Below, in pieces: positions 27,976 through 37,991 of a stretch of 64,000 bases of DNA. The stretch comes from Clostridiales bacterium (GTDB lineage: Bacteria > Bacillota > Clostridia > Lachnospirales > Lachnospiraceae), in NCBI GenBank assembly GCA_018365455.1, contig JAGZJZ010000011.1, positions 1-64,000 on the forward strand, given 5' to 3'. The translations under genes were made by a program, and so were the position numbers. Position 1 is the first letter of the stretch. Each line of letters starts with the position of its first letter. The notes under the pieces are model-generated. The model was not told where the DNA came from and ran no database searches. It saw only the letters and a list, made by a program, of their open reading frames with translations.

Positions 27976-28824
27976 TCAGCCTTTTACCGCTCCCGCTGTC
28001 ATTCCTTTTACCAGCTTATCCTGGAAGAAAATAAACATGATAATCATCGGCAGTACCGTAAGTGTCAAAACCGCCATAATCATCGGCGTATTCATCGAAT
28101 ACTGTCCCTGGAATTCCCAGACTGCCAGGGGCAGGGTTCTGTTCTGTGTAGACTGGGTCAGCGTATAGGCAAAGCTGAACTCATTCCACATATTCACACC
28201 ATTGTAAATTGCCAGGGTTGACAGACCGGGTTTTGCCAGGGGCAGGATCATCTTAAAAAACATTTTGTATTTATTACATCCGTCAATTTCCGCTGATTCC
28301 TCAATCTCTCTTGGAATCCCCTGCATAAAACTGGTGAGAATAAAAACCGAAATAGGAACTGCAAATGCCACATATGGTCCGATCAGCGCCCAGATGCTGT
28401 CATACAGCCCGGTGCTCTGGGACATCTTAAATACCGGAATCAAAGTAATATGTATGGGTATGGACATACATGCCACAATCAATGCATAAAGGGGATTGGC
28501 AAGCTTAAATTTAAATCTCGCAAGTGGATACGAGGCACAGGCAGAGATAAACAACAACGTCGTCAGGGAAACCGCCAGTACAATCACACTGTTTCCAAAA
28601 AACTTCCAGAAATTACCCGCAAATACTGCCTGGTAATTTGCCGTATTAAACGAATCCGGCAGGCTGAAAATACCTTTTACCAGCATTTCAAATTTTTCTT
28701 TGAAGGAATTCAAAACCATAAACACAAATGGCATGAATGAAATAATCAGATAAAATAATGCAAAGATTAAGGCAATAACCCAGCAAACCACACTTTTCAA
28801 TTTAGATTTTTTATATTGATCCAT
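27976..28824 (-). CDS. Sugar ABC transporter permease (MalG type)
   Basis: A 282-residue permease with six predicted helices. The EAA loop reads EESAEIDGCNKYKMFFK and the end VKGMTAGAVKG is typical. A GGAGG box precedes the ATG, and the gene starts 3 bp after the partner permease stop, so both are made from one transcript. Its ATPase is not in the window. Confidence 0.92.
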   Translation of the reverse strand: MDQYKKSKLKSVVCWVIALIFALFYLIISFMPFVFMVLNSFKEKFEMLVKGIFSLPDSFNTANYQAVFAGNFWKFFGNSVIVLAVSLTTLLFISACASYPLARFKFKLANPLYALIVACMSIPIHITLIPVFKMSQSTGLYDSIWALIGPYVAFAVPISVFILTSFMQGIPREIEESAEIDGCNKYKMFFKMILPLAKPGLSTLAIYNGVNMWNEFSFAYTLTQSTQNRTLPLAVWEFQGQYSMNTPMIMAVLTLTVLPMIIMFIFFQDKLVKGMTAGAVKG

Positions 28825-28827
28825 GAA

Positions 28828-29730
28828 TTACGCCTCCTTTTTTCCATTTAGTATTTTCATTGTAATAAGCGATACCAGGGTAATCAGGATAAACATTCCC
28901 CCTGCCACTGCTGAGCCATATCCCATATTGAACGTCTTGAATGATTGTTTATACATATAGGTAGCCATTAACTCCGTAGAAGTACCGGGACCTCCGCCGG
29001 TCATTACGTAAATCAAATCAAAATATTTCAGGGAACCTACCATAGACAGAATTGCCGCGCTTTTCATGGATGGCACTAATAAAGGAAGTGCTATTTTCCA
29101 AAAATACTGTCCTCTTGTTGCCCCGTCAATGCGGGCAGCTTCAAATACATCATAGGGTACATTGGTAAATGCAGCCATGAAATAAACCATATAGAATGGT
29201 GTAAACTGCCAGCAGATTACGCCGATAACCGTCAATAATGCAGTCTGGGGATTGCCCAGAAGGTCAATGTTGCCGCCTCCGAAGACCTTGGAGATTGTAC
29301 TGATGATCCCGCCGTTTGTCGCCAGGGCATAAGAAAAAAGGAAACCAATCGCTACCGATGACATTAACAGAGGAATGAACCAGAGCACTTTAAATAAATT
29401 CATTTTCTTTCCGCCAAAATCCAGAAATGTTGCCAATGCCAGGCCGATTGGAATCTGAATCACAATAGAAAGTATCATAATCTCAATATTATTTCGAAAG
29501 GCAATCCAAAAACTGCTGTCTTTGATCAAAGTTGACCAGTTTCCCATCCCAATAAATGTTTTGCCGGAAGAGATGCCATTCCATTTATAAAGACTGGTGT
29601 TAAACGTATCCAAAATGGGATAAAAAATAAATATGATCAGTAAAATTAGTACCGGTGCCAAAAATATGGCTGCTGCCTTTCTGGTAGCTCTTTGTCTTTG
29701 TTTCAGCAGGGAAACCTCTTTAACATCCAT
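28828..29730 (-). CDS. Sugar ABC transporter permease (MalF type)
   Basis: A 300-residue permease, six membrane helices, with the EAA loop FEAARIDGATRGQYFWK. It pairs with the downstream MalG-type permease to form the channel for the substrate of the binding protein coded upstream. GGAGG lies seven bases before the ATG. A repeat-rich 160-bp spacer separates it from the binding-protein gene. Confidence 0.92.
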   Translation of the reverse strand: MDVKEVSLLKQRQRATRKAAAIFLAPVLILLIIFIFYPILDTFNTSLYKWNGISSGKTFIGMGNWSTLIKDSSFWIAFRNNIEIMILSIVIQIPIGLALATFLDFGGKKMNLFKVLWFIPLLMSSVAIGFLFSYALATNGGIISTISKVFGGGNIDLLGNPQTALLTVIGVICWQFTPFYMVYFMAAFTNVPYDVFEAARIDGATRGQYFWKIALPLLVPSMKSAAILSMVGSLKYFDLIYVMTGGGPGTSTELMATYMYKQSFKTFNMGYGSAVAGGMFILITLVSLITMKILNGKKEA

Positions 29731-29786
29731 CGAATAACCTCCTTTTTTGAAAGGAGGACTCTATCGCGTTTTTGAGTCCCCCTGAT

Positions 29787-29870
29787 TTCTGCTGTTAGTT
29801 CTGCTGTTAGTTCTGTTGTTGCTTCTGTTGTTGCTTCTGTTGTTGCTTCTGTTGTTGCTTCTGTTGTTGC
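29787..29870. repeat. Seven 12-nt tandem repeats between transporter genes
   Basis: Two TTCTGCTGTTAG units are followed by five exact TTCTGTTGTTGC units. In the mRNA (minus strand) this is an unstructured CAACAACAG-rich stretch in the spacer after the binding-protein stop codon. Degenerate units continue up to that stop. Confidence 0.92.
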
Positions 29871-29890
29871 TTCTCTGCTGTTATCTGCTT

Positions 29891-31309
29891 CTATTTGTCA
29901 GCCAGATAACTCTGCATTGATTCCTGAAGCTTCTTATTTGCTTCATCCGGAGTCATGGTAAGTCCAAAGATCTCCTGGCAGGTATCTTTATGCACTTCTG
30001 CTACTGCAGGCGGGAGGTACTGGTCATACCACAGCTGTGTAGAAGATGCGTCATTTGCTGCTGTCAGAATATCTTTTGCAACCGGGTCTGTGATCAGGGA
30101 TTCCACACCTTTTACCGGTGGGATCTTGCCCTTGTCAACCATTAGCTTCGTTGCTTCATCATCGTAATAATGTTCCGCACATTCAAAAGCTGCTTTTAAC
30201 TTGTCATCGGTACAGTTAAAGGAAATAAACTGATCACCGATTGTTCCGATCTGAATTGATGCATCCGCCTCAGAACCGTCTACTGCCGGGAATGAGAACC
30301 AGCCAATCTTTTCATAGAATTCCTTGCTGTCATTCTGGAAGTTGCCGGTATACCAGGAACCGCATAATAACATTGCTGCCGACTCCTGATACATGAGCTG
30401 TCTTGCCTGTCCGTCATCTTCGCTTAAACTGTTAACCCCTTCCGGGAAGTAGCCTTTCTTTACCCAGTCCTGGATCTTGTCACCTGCATATTTAAAGCAT
30501 TCATCTTCAAAAGATCCTGTACCGTCCGCAGCTTTGCTGAATGGCTCCAGTCCGCCGTAACGGGTTGCCAGACTCATGAAATACATGGACCCGGTCCATT
30601 TGGAAGCATTTGCAAGGGCAAATGGTGTAATTCCGTTTTCCACAAAAGTATCACAGACTTTTTCCAGCTCCGAAACCGTCTTCGGTACTTCCAGGTTATA
30701 TTTCTCAAACATTTCCTTATTATAGAAAATACCGGAAATAGATACATTCAAAACAGGGACAGCATAAATATGATCTTTGTAGGTAGATTGAGCGACTGCT
30801 GCATCCATTGCCTTTTCTTCTACCTTACTGCCTTTAAACAAATCATCAATAGGCTGGCCGTATCCGGAGTCAATGTATTCATACATTGGACCGCCTGACC
30901 AGCTGGTATACATATCCGGACATTCGCCGGAACTCATGGCGATAACCAGTTTTTCTTTGTAAGTATCATTCTGGGTTGGAACAGATGTAACCGTATAACC
31001 GGACTGTGTCTCAGAATTAAATTTATCCACCGCATACTGCATAATTGATTTATCCGGGTCTTCCGTACCGATATTCCAGAAAATAATCTCTTTGCTGCCG
31101 TTATCCGAGCCCGCGGCTGCTTTGCTTTCACCTGAATCTCCGGTTTCGCTGCCGGTAGCCGCGTCTGTTCCTGCAGTATCCGCTGCTGCCTGTGTTCCTC
31201 CATCTGCCGTTCCTGCTCCTGAATTGGAACCGCCGCATCCGGCACATAAGCCTGCCGTCATAACTGCTGCCATTGACAATGATACAAATGCTCTCCATCT
31301 CTTTTTCAT
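29891..31309 (-). CDS. Sugar-binding lipoprotein of ABC transporter
   Basis: A 472-residue family 1 solute-binding protein. The signal peptide ends at lipobox LCAGCG (Cys 25), followed by a long Ala/Gly/Ser/Thr-rich linker to about residue 72, then the binding fold (EIIFWNIGTEDPDKSIMQY at its start). It is the first gene of the transporter-YesMN operon. Reading past its TAG stop in the same frame would add KQITAE and five QQQK units before TAA. The 472-residue form already has the normal family length and end, so the tail is probably not translated. Confidence 0.92.
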   Translation of the reverse strand: MKKRWRAFVSLSMAAVMTAGLCAGCGGSNSGAGTADGGTQAAADTAGTDAATGSETGDSGESKAAAGSDNGSKEIIFWNIGTEDPDKSIMQYAVDKFNSETQSGYTVTSVPTQNDTYKEKLVIAMSSGECPDMYTSWSGGPMYEYIDSGYGQPIDDLFKGSKVEEKAMDAAVAQSTYKDHIYAVPVLNVSISGIFYNKEMFEKYNLEVPKTVSELEKVCDTFVENGITPFALANASKWTGSMYFMSLATRYGGLEPFSKAADGTGSFEDECFKYAGDKIQDWVKKGYFPEGVNSLSEDDGQARQLMYQESAAMLLCGSWYTGNFQNDSKEFYEKIGWFSFPAVDGSEADASIQIGTIGDQFISFNCTDDKLKAAFECAEHYYDDEATKLMVDKGKIPPVKGVESLITDPVAKDILTAANDASSTQLWYDQYLPPAVAEVHKDTCQEIFGLTMTPDEANKKLQESMQSYLADK

Positions 31310-31474
31310 TGTGTATCCTCCTTTTTCTTTACAAATCCCCGGCTGTTCCTAAAGTTAAGCCTTTTGATCTACCAGGTTTGTTTTACGGTAAATACATATT
31401 ATCACATGATACGAATAAGCGAAATTTAATAAAATGTCTGAAATATATAATTTTCTTACTTGTTGGAAAATCTT

Positions 31475-31578
31475 AGAGCGTATTTTAAAATTGCATTCTG
31501 GTATCTATACGTTACGATTGTGGGAGATGTCCCGGATAAAGGACGACAAGCGTACTATGTAACCCGCAAGACATGCTT
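31475..31578 (+). repeat. Partial copy of dispersed repeat A (about 100 bp)
   Basis: From AGAGCGTATTTTAAAATTGC onward it follows the complete element at 37992-38153 (minus strand): TTCTGG, GTTACGATTGTGGGAGATG, TCCCGGATAAAGGACG. The second terminal inverted repeat is missing. Together with the terminator behind it, it fills most of the 370-bp gap between the binding-protein and GH13 genes. Confidence 0.65.
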
Positions 31579-31600
31579 TGTACACTATTCTTTTAAAAAT

Positions 31601-31638
31601 CAAAAAAGAGAAAAAACAGATTTTCTGTCTTTTCTCTT
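31601..31638 (-). terminator. Terminator after the GH13 gene
   Basis: AAGAGAAAAAACAG (31606-31619) pairs with CTGTCTTTTCTCTT (31625-31638) apart from one mismatch. On the minus strand a run of six T follows. It lies 40 bp beyond the GH13 stop codon. Confidence 0.8.
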
Positions 31639-31677
31639 CCTATTTTATATTCTTTTAACTGTACTCCAGCCAGCAAG

Positions 31678-33813
31678 CTAAAACCGCTCTTTCGGCTCCT
31701 GATCAGGCCATTCTGTTTTCACACATTTCAAGATCATTGCAGATGTCCTGGACATGCTGACAGTTACGCTGCCTCTGCAGATGTCATATACAAGCGGCTC
31801 CTTCGTATACCCATGCTCATCTGTCATAATCAGGCGAATCAGACGGTCTGAATTAGCAATATCTGCCTGCCACACGGGAATGGAAAATTCCTGCTGACCA
31901 TCGCTGTTGTTAAATACTACGATAATCTGTTCATCTGCCGAAAACCTGCCATAGCTCAGGCAATGGCGTCTGCTGTTTAAAAACTTCAAAGAACCATGGG
32001 TAAGTACCTTGTTCTCTTTATGGATCTGAATCATTTCCTTATGGTAACGGATCAATTCCAGATCTTCCTGGCCCCAGGGATAAGTTCTTCTGTTATCCGG
32101 GTCCGTGAATCCGCAGACACCCGCTTCATCTCCATAATAGATGGTAGGCGCTCCCGGCCAGGTCATCTGCATGATTACGGCCTCACGCAGCACTGCCTTG
32201 TTAATAAAGTTCTCAGCAGCCTCATATCCCAGATTCGCCACACGGCCTACACAGTGGTTGGTACGAGTCAGGAACCGGGAATGGTCATGATTGGACAGCT
32301 CATTCATGGCTACCTGAAGGGACGGCGCCAGGAAATTAGACATATGGTGGGTCATGGCTCCAACAAAGTTTTCATGGTTTCCCAGCATATCTTCACGGTA
32401 TTCATCGCTGTGCTTTTCCATTCCGGTAAAAAACCAGGTCATCGGTTCCATAAAAGCATCATAATTCATAACCGTATCCCATTCATCTCCTTTGAGCCAC
32501 ATTCCTGCATCTCCATAGTGTTCCGCCAGGATCAGCGCATTAGGATTGGCTTTCTTCACAACCTTTCGGAACTCCTTCCAAAATTTGTGGTTGTATTCAT
32601 TACTGAATCCCAGATCTGCAGCTACATCCAGGCGCCATCCGTCCACATTATAAGGAGGAGAAACCCATTTTCCCGCAATCCGCATTATATATTCATATAA
32701 TTTCTCAGACTCTTCATAAGCCAGCTTAGGCAGGGTATCGTGTCCCCACCAGCCGTCATAATATGCGTTATAAGGCCACTCATGTTCGTTGTTAAACTTA
32801 AAAAAGCTCCGGTAGGGACTGTCTTTGTCAATATAAGCTCCTTTTTCATACCCCGGCTGATTTTCATAGATCCGTTCCCGATCCAGCCATTTATTAAAGG
32901 AACCGCAGTGGTTGAACACACCATCCAGAATAATCTTCATTCCCCGGCTGTGCACTTCCTCAACAAGCTTTGCAAAAAATGCATTGCTCGCCTCCAGATT
33001 CTCTTTATCCGTAACCCGTTTAATATATTTCGTAGCATGGGTGTTATCCTTATCCCAGGGTTCCAGCACGTGCCCCCCGTCACTTACGATTTTTCCGTAG
33101 TGGGGATCAATATAATCATAATCCTGTATATCATACTTATGATTAGAAGGAGAAACAAATATGGGATTGAAATAGATAACTTCCACGCCCAAATCCTGCA
33201 AATAATCCAGCTTATCCATGACTCCCTGCAGGTCCCCGCCGTAAAATTCCCGGATTCCCATATATGCAGGTCGTTTGTTCCAGTCTTTCACACCGGAAGC
33301 ATGATCTCCGATATAGAAATATTCTCTATCCTCCACATCATTGCTCTTATCCCCGTTATAGAAACGATCCACCATGATCTGATACATCACAGCGCCTTTT
33401 GCCCAGTCCGGGGTCTTAAATCCAGGCACCAGTGCAAATGCATAGTACTCCTGCAAATTCCTGGACACCCCTCTTTTATTATAAAAACACCGGAACTTTC
33501 CGGTCTGTATTTCAAAGTAATAGTGTATTGGATTCTCTCCTACGGTAATTTCTATTTTGTAATAGTCGAAATCCCCCCTGCTCTCTTCAAACTGCATTAA
33601 AAGCCTGTCTGCGCCACTGATAAAAAACACGGCATCCACATTATTTTTCGCCGTTCGAAAGCGAATTGTTACCGTCTCATGGGGTTCCGGCTCCATTGGC
33701 ATAACGTAATTCTCTGTTTCATCACTGAATAGTGCTTCCATATTAAAAACAGGCCGCATCCGCATTACATACTGCCATGATCTCTGTATCCGTTCCAATT
33801 GGTTAATGTCCAT
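31678..33813 (-). CDS. GH13 alpha-amylase-family enzyme (neopullulanase/alpha-glucosidase-like)
   Basis: A 711-residue GH13 protein. An N-terminal beta-sandwich domain (about 1-130) precedes the barrel. The conserved regions are DGVFNHCG, nucleophile Asp in VDGWRLDVA, acid Glu in LILAEHYGD and the third Asp in LSNHDHSR; a beta domain closes the protein. This layout fits neopullulanases/cyclomaltodextrinases that act inside the cell on maltodextrins. No signal peptide. The gene follows its own AAGGAG site and ends at a clear terminator; it is next to, but not clearly part of, the sugar importer operon. Confidence 0.9.
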   Translation of the reverse strand: MDINQLERIQRSWQYVMRMRPVFNMEALFSDETENYVMPMEPEPHETVTIRFRTAKNNVDAVFFISGADRLLMQFEESRGDFDYYKIEITVGENPIHYYFEIQTGKFRCFYNKRGVSRNLQEYYAFALVPGFKTPDWAKGAVMYQIMVDRFYNGDKSNDVEDREYFYIGDHASGVKDWNKRPAYMGIREFYGGDLQGVMDKLDYLQDLGVEVIYFNPIFVSPSNHKYDIQDYDYIDPHYGKIVSDGGHVLEPWDKDNTHATKYIKRVTDKENLEASNAFFAKLVEEVHSRGMKIILDGVFNHCGSFNKWLDRERIYENQPGYEKGAYIDKDSPYRSFFKFNNEHEWPYNAYYDGWWGHDTLPKLAYEESEKLYEYIMRIAGKWVSPPYNVDGWRLDVAADLGFSNEYNHKFWKEFRKVVKKANPNALILAEHYGDAGMWLKGDEWDTVMNYDAFMEPMTWFFTGMEKHSDEYREDMLGNHENFVGAMTHHMSNFLAPSLQVAMNELSNHDHSRFLTRTNHCVGRVANLGYEAAENFINKAVLREAVIMQMTWPGAPTIYYGDEAGVCGFTDPDNRRTYPWGQEDLELIRYHKEMIQIHKENKVLTHGSLKFLNSRRHCLSYGRFSADEQIIVVFNNSDGQQEFSIPVWQADIANSDRLIRLIMTDEHGYTKEPLVYDICRGSVTVSMSRTSAMILKCVKTEWPDQEPKERF

Positions 33814-33896
33814 GATAACACTCCTTAATCATATCCTGATTCCATTTTATATCATTCCTACAGTTACTACAAGCCTTATTTACTTTCTCCCGGAAG

Positions 33897-33922
33897 CCTG
33901 TTAAAAAATGCTTTCTGACAGT
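33897..33922 (+). repeat. Short fragment of dispersed repeat A
   Basis: CTGTTAAAAAATGCTTTCTGACAG resembles the inner part of the repeat A end (GTTTTAAAATTGCTTTCTGACAG). Too short to be sure. Confidence 0.35.
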
Positions 33923-33955
33923 AAAAAAGACAGCCATTAATCTGCTGTCTTTTTT
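33923..33955. terminator. Bidirectional terminator between ftsH and GH13 genes
   Basis: AAAAAAGACAGC and GCTGTCTTTTTT form a perfect 12-bp stem with a 9-nt loop. It lies downstream of ftsH on the minus strand. A second inverted repeat (AAGTGTGCACAAA / TTTGTGCACTT, about 34050-34098) lies nearer to the ftsH stop. Confidence 0.75.
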
Positions 33956-34099
33956 GGAGAAGGTATTTCTTCTTATGGGGTGTAGCAAAAACTATATAAT
34001 GTATTGGGGGGGGTTTTACGATGATTAGTATATCATTATTGTCCAAATAAGTGTGCACAAACTTCACAAATTTGCTTACTTATTTTTGTGCACTTTTCA

Positions 34100-35902
34100 C
34101 TAAAATAGTGCTTCAAACTCTTCCCGACCAATTTTTTCTTTCTCTATTAACAGTTTTGCACACTTGTGAAGCACTTCCATATGCTCCTCAATCATTGAAT
34201 GTGCCTTTGTATGGGCATCATCAATAATCCTCTTCACCTCTTCATCAATGGTAGTCGCAATATGTTCACTAAAGCCTCTGGTATGTGCCAGATCTCTGCC
34301 GATAAACACTTCATCGTCATCACTGCCATAGTGGATCAGACCCACCCGGTCAGACATTCCGAACTGGGTTACCATGGCCTTGGCAAGCTTGGTTGCCTGT
34401 TTGATATCCTGGGAAGCTCCAGTTGTAATGTCTCCCAGTACCAGTTCCTCTGCCACCCGTCCGCCCAGATCTACGATAATATTCTGGAGCATCTGTCCTT
34501 TGGTATTGAACATCTCATCCTTTTCCGGCAAAGGCATAGTATAGCCTGCCGCACCGGTTCCCGTAGGTATGATTGATATTGTATGCACCGGTCCCACATC
34601 CGGAAGCAGATGGAATAGTATTGCATGCCCCGCTTCGTGGTAAGCCGTAATCTTCTTTTCTTTTTCTGAAATAATACGGCTTTTCTTTTCCGCACCGATC
34701 CCAACCTTGATAAATGCCCGGTTAATATCTGCCTGTTTGATATATCCTCTGCTGTCCTTTGCCGCATAAATAGCCGCTTCATTCAACAGATTCTCTAAGT
34801 CAGCCCCGGTAAATCCGGCAGTCGTCTGTGCAATGGTTTCCAGATTTACATCATCCCCAAGGGGTTTTCCATTTGCATGAACTTTTAAGATTTCTTCCCT
34901 GCCTTTGATGTCCGGTTTTCCAACACCAACTTTACGGTCAAATCTGCCCGGTCTTAAAATTGCGGGATCCAGTATATCCACACGGTTCGTCGCGGACATG
35001 ACAATAATTCCTTCATTGACCCCAAAACCGTCCATTTCCACTAACAACTGGTTAAGGGTCTGCTCACGTTCATCATGACCACCGCCCATTCCGGTTCCCC
35101 TTCTTCTGGCTACCGCATCAATCTCATCGATGAACACAATACAGGGCGCATTTTTCTTCGCCTCTCCAAACAGGTCACGGACACGGGATGCACCCACACC
35201 AACAAACATTTCCACAAAGTCAGAACCGGAAATACTGAAAAACGGTACGCCAGCCTCCCCAGCCACTGCTTTTGCAAGGAGGGTTTTACCGGTTCCCGGA
35301 GGGCCCACCAGCAGTACACCTTTTGGTATTCTGGCTCCAACCTGGAGATATTTTTTTGGTTCCTTTAAGAAATCCACAATTTCCTGCAGGTCTTCTTTTT
35401 CCTCCTGCAGTCCTGCAACTTCCTTAAACGTAACCCGTTTGCTGTCCGGGGTAGTAAGGGTCGCCCTGCTTTTTCCAAAATTCATCATCTTATTATTCCC
35501 GCCTGACGCCTGACGATTCATCATACTAAACAAGAAAATCATCATAACGCCCATCAGCAGCACCGGGAATATCGTTGTCATAAACATACTTTCTTTTGGA
35601 ATATCAAATAAAACAGTTGGAACATCCTTTTCTGTCAGCTGTACCTGTGCCTCCTTTACATCAGACACATTCAGCTTCCTGGTTGTTCCGTCTTTTAAAT
35701 ATACATATAACTGACCGGTTGGCACCTGGCTGTTCTGGTGAATCTCTACTTTCACCACATTACCGCTGTCCAGCGCAGCCGAATATTCCTGGAGGCTGTA
35801 CGTCTCCTGCATGGATAATCCGCCCCTCAGCATCATAAATGCCGCAACTACGAGCACCGCAATTATAATGTAGATGCCCCAATTTCTTGAACTCTTATTC
35901 AA
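34100..35902 (-). CDS. ftsH: ATP-dependent zinc metalloprotease FtsH
   Basis: A membrane-bound AAA+ protease that pulls damaged or regulatory proteins through its ring and degrades them. Two N-terminal membrane helices flank a small outer domain. Counting from the upstream in-frame TTG at 35926, Walker A GPPGTGKT is at 208-215, Walker B VFIDEID at 264-270, and the zinc motif HEAGH at 430-434. The TTG at 35902 is chosen as start because AGAGGAGA lies ten bases upstream, while the earlier TTG has no site; this gives 600 residues. It follows hpt and tilS, the usual Firmicutes order. Confidence 0.96.
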   Translation of the reverse strand: MNKSSRNWGIYIIIAVLVVAAFMMLRGGLSMQETYSLQEYSAALDSGNVVKVEIHQNSQVPTGQLYVYLKDGTTRKLNVSDVKEAQVQLTEKDVPTVLFDIPKESMFMTTIFPVLLMGVMMIFLFSMMNRQASGGNNKMMNFGKSRATLTTPDSKRVTFKEVAGLQEEKEDLQEIVDFLKEPKKYLQVGARIPKGVLLVGPPGTGKTLLAKAVAGEAGVPFFSISGSDFVEMFVGVGASRVRDLFGEAKKNAPCIVFIDEIDAVARRRGTGMGGGHDEREQTLNQLLVEMDGFGVNEGIIVMSATNRVDILDPAILRPGRFDRKVGVGKPDIKGREEILKVHANGKPLGDDVNLETIAQTTAGFTGADLENLLNEAAIYAAKDSRGYIKQADINRAFIKVGIGAEKKSRIISEKEKKITAYHEAGHAILFHLLPDVGPVHTISIIPTGTGAAGYTMPLPEKDEMFNTKGQMLQNIIVDLGGRVAEELVLGDITTGASQDIKQATKLAKAMVTQFGMSDRVGLIHYGSDDDEVFIGRDLAHTRGFSEHIATTIDEEVKRIIDDAHTKAHSMIEEHMEVLHKCAKLLIEKEKIGREEFEALF

Positions 35903-36014
35903 TGCCTTAAATCTCCTCTCTGTCAATCTGGTACAGCATTGCTCAAACCATATTTATAGCTTGGATATTTGTACAATGTCGTACATTACAACATCACGTA
36001 AGTCTCTGTGGCAA

Positions 36015-36536
36015 TTACAGTTCCACAACCCCAATATATGGGAGGTTACGGTAATTCTGCGCATAGTCAAGACCAAATCCCACCACAAACTCATCCGGGA
36101 TATTGAATCCTACGTAATCCACTTTTACATCTGTGACACGGCGTTCCGGCTTATCAAGCAGTGTACAGATCTTCATGCTGTTCGGTTTTCTTTCTTTCAG
36201 GATCTCTGCCAGACGGCTTAATGTCCTTCCTGAGTCAATAATATCTTCGATAATGATAATATCCAGGCCTTCCACAGATTCATCCAGATCTTTTTTGATT
36301 CTGACTTCCCCGCTGGACTCTGTACCTGCCCCGTAACTTCCCACAGACAGGAAATCCATTGTTACCGGTATCGTGATTCTCTTTGCCAGTTCACAGGTAA
36401 AAAACACACTTCCCTTTAATACACAGATTAAATGTACTTTCTTTCCTGCATATTCTTCACTGATCTTTTCGCCCAGTTCTCTTACTCTTTTGTTTACCTC
36501 TTCTTCCGGTATCAACACACGGATCTTATCTTCCAT
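36015..36536 (-). CDS. hpt: Hypoxanthine phosphoribosyltransferase
   Basis: A 173-residue purine salvage enzyme that makes IMP and GMP from hypoxanthine or guanine and PRPP. The PRPP-binding loop is IIIEDIIDSGRTL and the substrate loop region SVGSYGAGTESSG is intact. The start codon overlaps the tilS stop (TAATG), a coupling conserved in Firmicutes. Confidence 0.95.
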   Translation of the reverse strand: MEDKIRVLIPEEEVNKRVRELGEKISEEYAGKKVHLICVLKGSVFFTCELAKRITIPVTMDFLSVGSYGAGTESSGEVRIKKDLDESVEGLDIIIIEDIIDSGRTLSRLAEILKERKPNSMKICTLLDKPERRVTDVKVDYVGFNIPDEFVVGFGLDYAQNYRNLPYIGVVEL

Positions 36537-37930
36537 TACTTTGCCTCCTGCTCCACTTGTATCTTTAATATTATTTTTGTATCTTCTGTAACTTTATATG
36601 CCTCACTGATGCGATATCCCACAATCCACATGATATGGGAACCATCCGCCAGAAGTAAGATCCGGTCTCTCTCATCCTGTGGAATCTTCTCATCAATAAA
36701 ATAAGACTTTAATTTCTTTTTTCCGCCCTCCCGGTTTGTAACAAAATAATCACCGCTCCGGCGGCTGCGTAAAGAAACTGCATTGTATATTTTATCATAA
36801 TCCAGCCATTTCGTATATGGTTTTTCTTCAATAATTTGGTTTTCATATATTTCTCTGGAAAAAGATATCCGTTTTCCATTCCAAACATAAGTCCCGGGCA
36901 CCTGAATCTGCAATTCTAAATCCTCGCTCCCTGTGTCCGCCTTTTCTGCAGGGTCTGCTTCTTCTCGGAAAATGCAGATCTGTCCAGGCAGCCGTTTCGC
37001 AGTATATCCGCCCGGCAGCTGAATTCTTCTCCCGGGTTGAAGATCAGGCAGTTTCATAAGATTATCGATATGGACACTTCCAATGTCCCGAAGCCCACAG
37101 CCCATTTCTTTTAAACAATATCGGAAAATATATTCTTGTATGACCTCCGGCTTTTTGGCAAAATGTCCCGTGTCTATAACGGCCCTTCCCTCTGAAATGC
37201 AGGTGCAGTCTTTCGCCTCCCTCTGGGATGCCTCTTCCATGTATGCCTCAATCTTCTGCAAATGCCGCCCCGTTTCCGCAATATGCGCAGTTGCCGCCCC
37301 GTTCAATTCCTTTTCCAGATAAGGCAGAACGTGCAGGCGCAGCTTATTTCTGGTATAATCGTCGGTCAGATTGGTACTATCTGTCCGGTAGGGGATTTTC
37401 CGCTTGACCAGATATGCTTCTATTTCTGCTCTGGATGTGCCTAAAAGAGGACGTATAATACAATCCCGTACCGGTCTGGTTCCGCACAGTCCCTTAAGAC
37501 CGCTGCCCCTCACCAGGTTCCACAGGATTGTCTCCGCCTGGTCATTTGCATGATGTGCCACCGCAATCTTATTCCCGCCAAAACGTTTCATAACATCTGC
37601 AAATGCCTCATATCTCGCCTCTCTGCCTGCCTCTTCCACGGATATTTTTTTATCCCGTGCCGCCTTTACCACATCTGCCGGATATAAATAAAAAGGAATT
37701 CCTTTCTCTTTGCAGATGTTATCCACAAAGTCAGCATCATCCAGGCTGTCCTGTCCACGAATTCCGTGTTCAATGTGGACAACCTTTATGGAAAAAGGAA
37801 TCCTCTCCCTTAGTTCCAGCAGCACAAAAAGCAGGCATACCGAATCAGCTCCTCCGGATACGCCCACTATAATACTGTCATTTTCTTCAATCATTTTATA
37901 TTTCTGGATATATTGGAACACTTTCTGCAT
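36536..37930 (-). CDS. tilS: tRNA(Ile)-lysidine synthase
   Basis: An ATP-dependent enzyme that changes the wobble cytidine of the tRNA reading AUA to lysidine, which is essential. The PP-loop is SGGADS at residues 25-30 of the chosen start, followed by HHANDQAETILWNLVRGSG. The extra C-terminal TilS domain is present. The ATG at 37930 (464 residues) is preferred because GGGGGAG lies six bases upstream; an upstream frame extension to 37987 reads through a repeat region without a site. Confidence 0.94.
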   Translation of the reverse strand: MQKVFQYIQKYKMIEENDSIIVGVSGGADSVCLLFVLLELRERIPFSIKVVHIEHGIRGQDSLDDADFVDNICKEKGIPFYLYPADVVKAARDKKISVEEAGREARYEAFADVMKRFGGNKIAVAHHANDQAETILWNLVRGSGLKGLCGTRPVRDCIIRPLLGTSRAEIEAYLVKRKIPYRTDSTNLTDDYTRNKLRLHVLPYLEKELNGAATAHIAETGRHLQKIEAYMEEASQREAKDCTCISEGRAVIDTGHFAKKPEVIQEYIFRYCLKEMGCGLRDIGSVHIDNLMKLPDLQPGRRIQLPGGYTAKRLPGQICIFREEADPAEKADTGSEDLELQIQVPGTYVWNGKRISFSREIYENQIIEEKPYTKWLDYDKIYNAVSLRSRRSGDYFVTNREGGKKKLKSYFIDEKIPQDERDRILLLADGSHIMWIVGYRISEAYKVTEDTKIILKIQVEQEAK

Positions 37931-37991
37931 GTATCTCCCCCTGAATAGCACAAGCTGGCTTGTACTCGAGCCTGTTTGAAAATTCATCCCT

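Noticed and set aside
29787..29893. Translation through the TAG stop as a normal feature of the binding protein
   Set aside because: The protein already has the usual length and C-terminus of its family, and the tail would be pure low complexity. Kept only as a finding to test.
32740..33600. 286-codon plus-strand frame opposite the GH13 gene
   Set aside because: It lies entirely antisense to a well-supported glycoside hydrolase, has no ribosome binding site and its protein has no recognisable domain; it is a by-product of codon bias.
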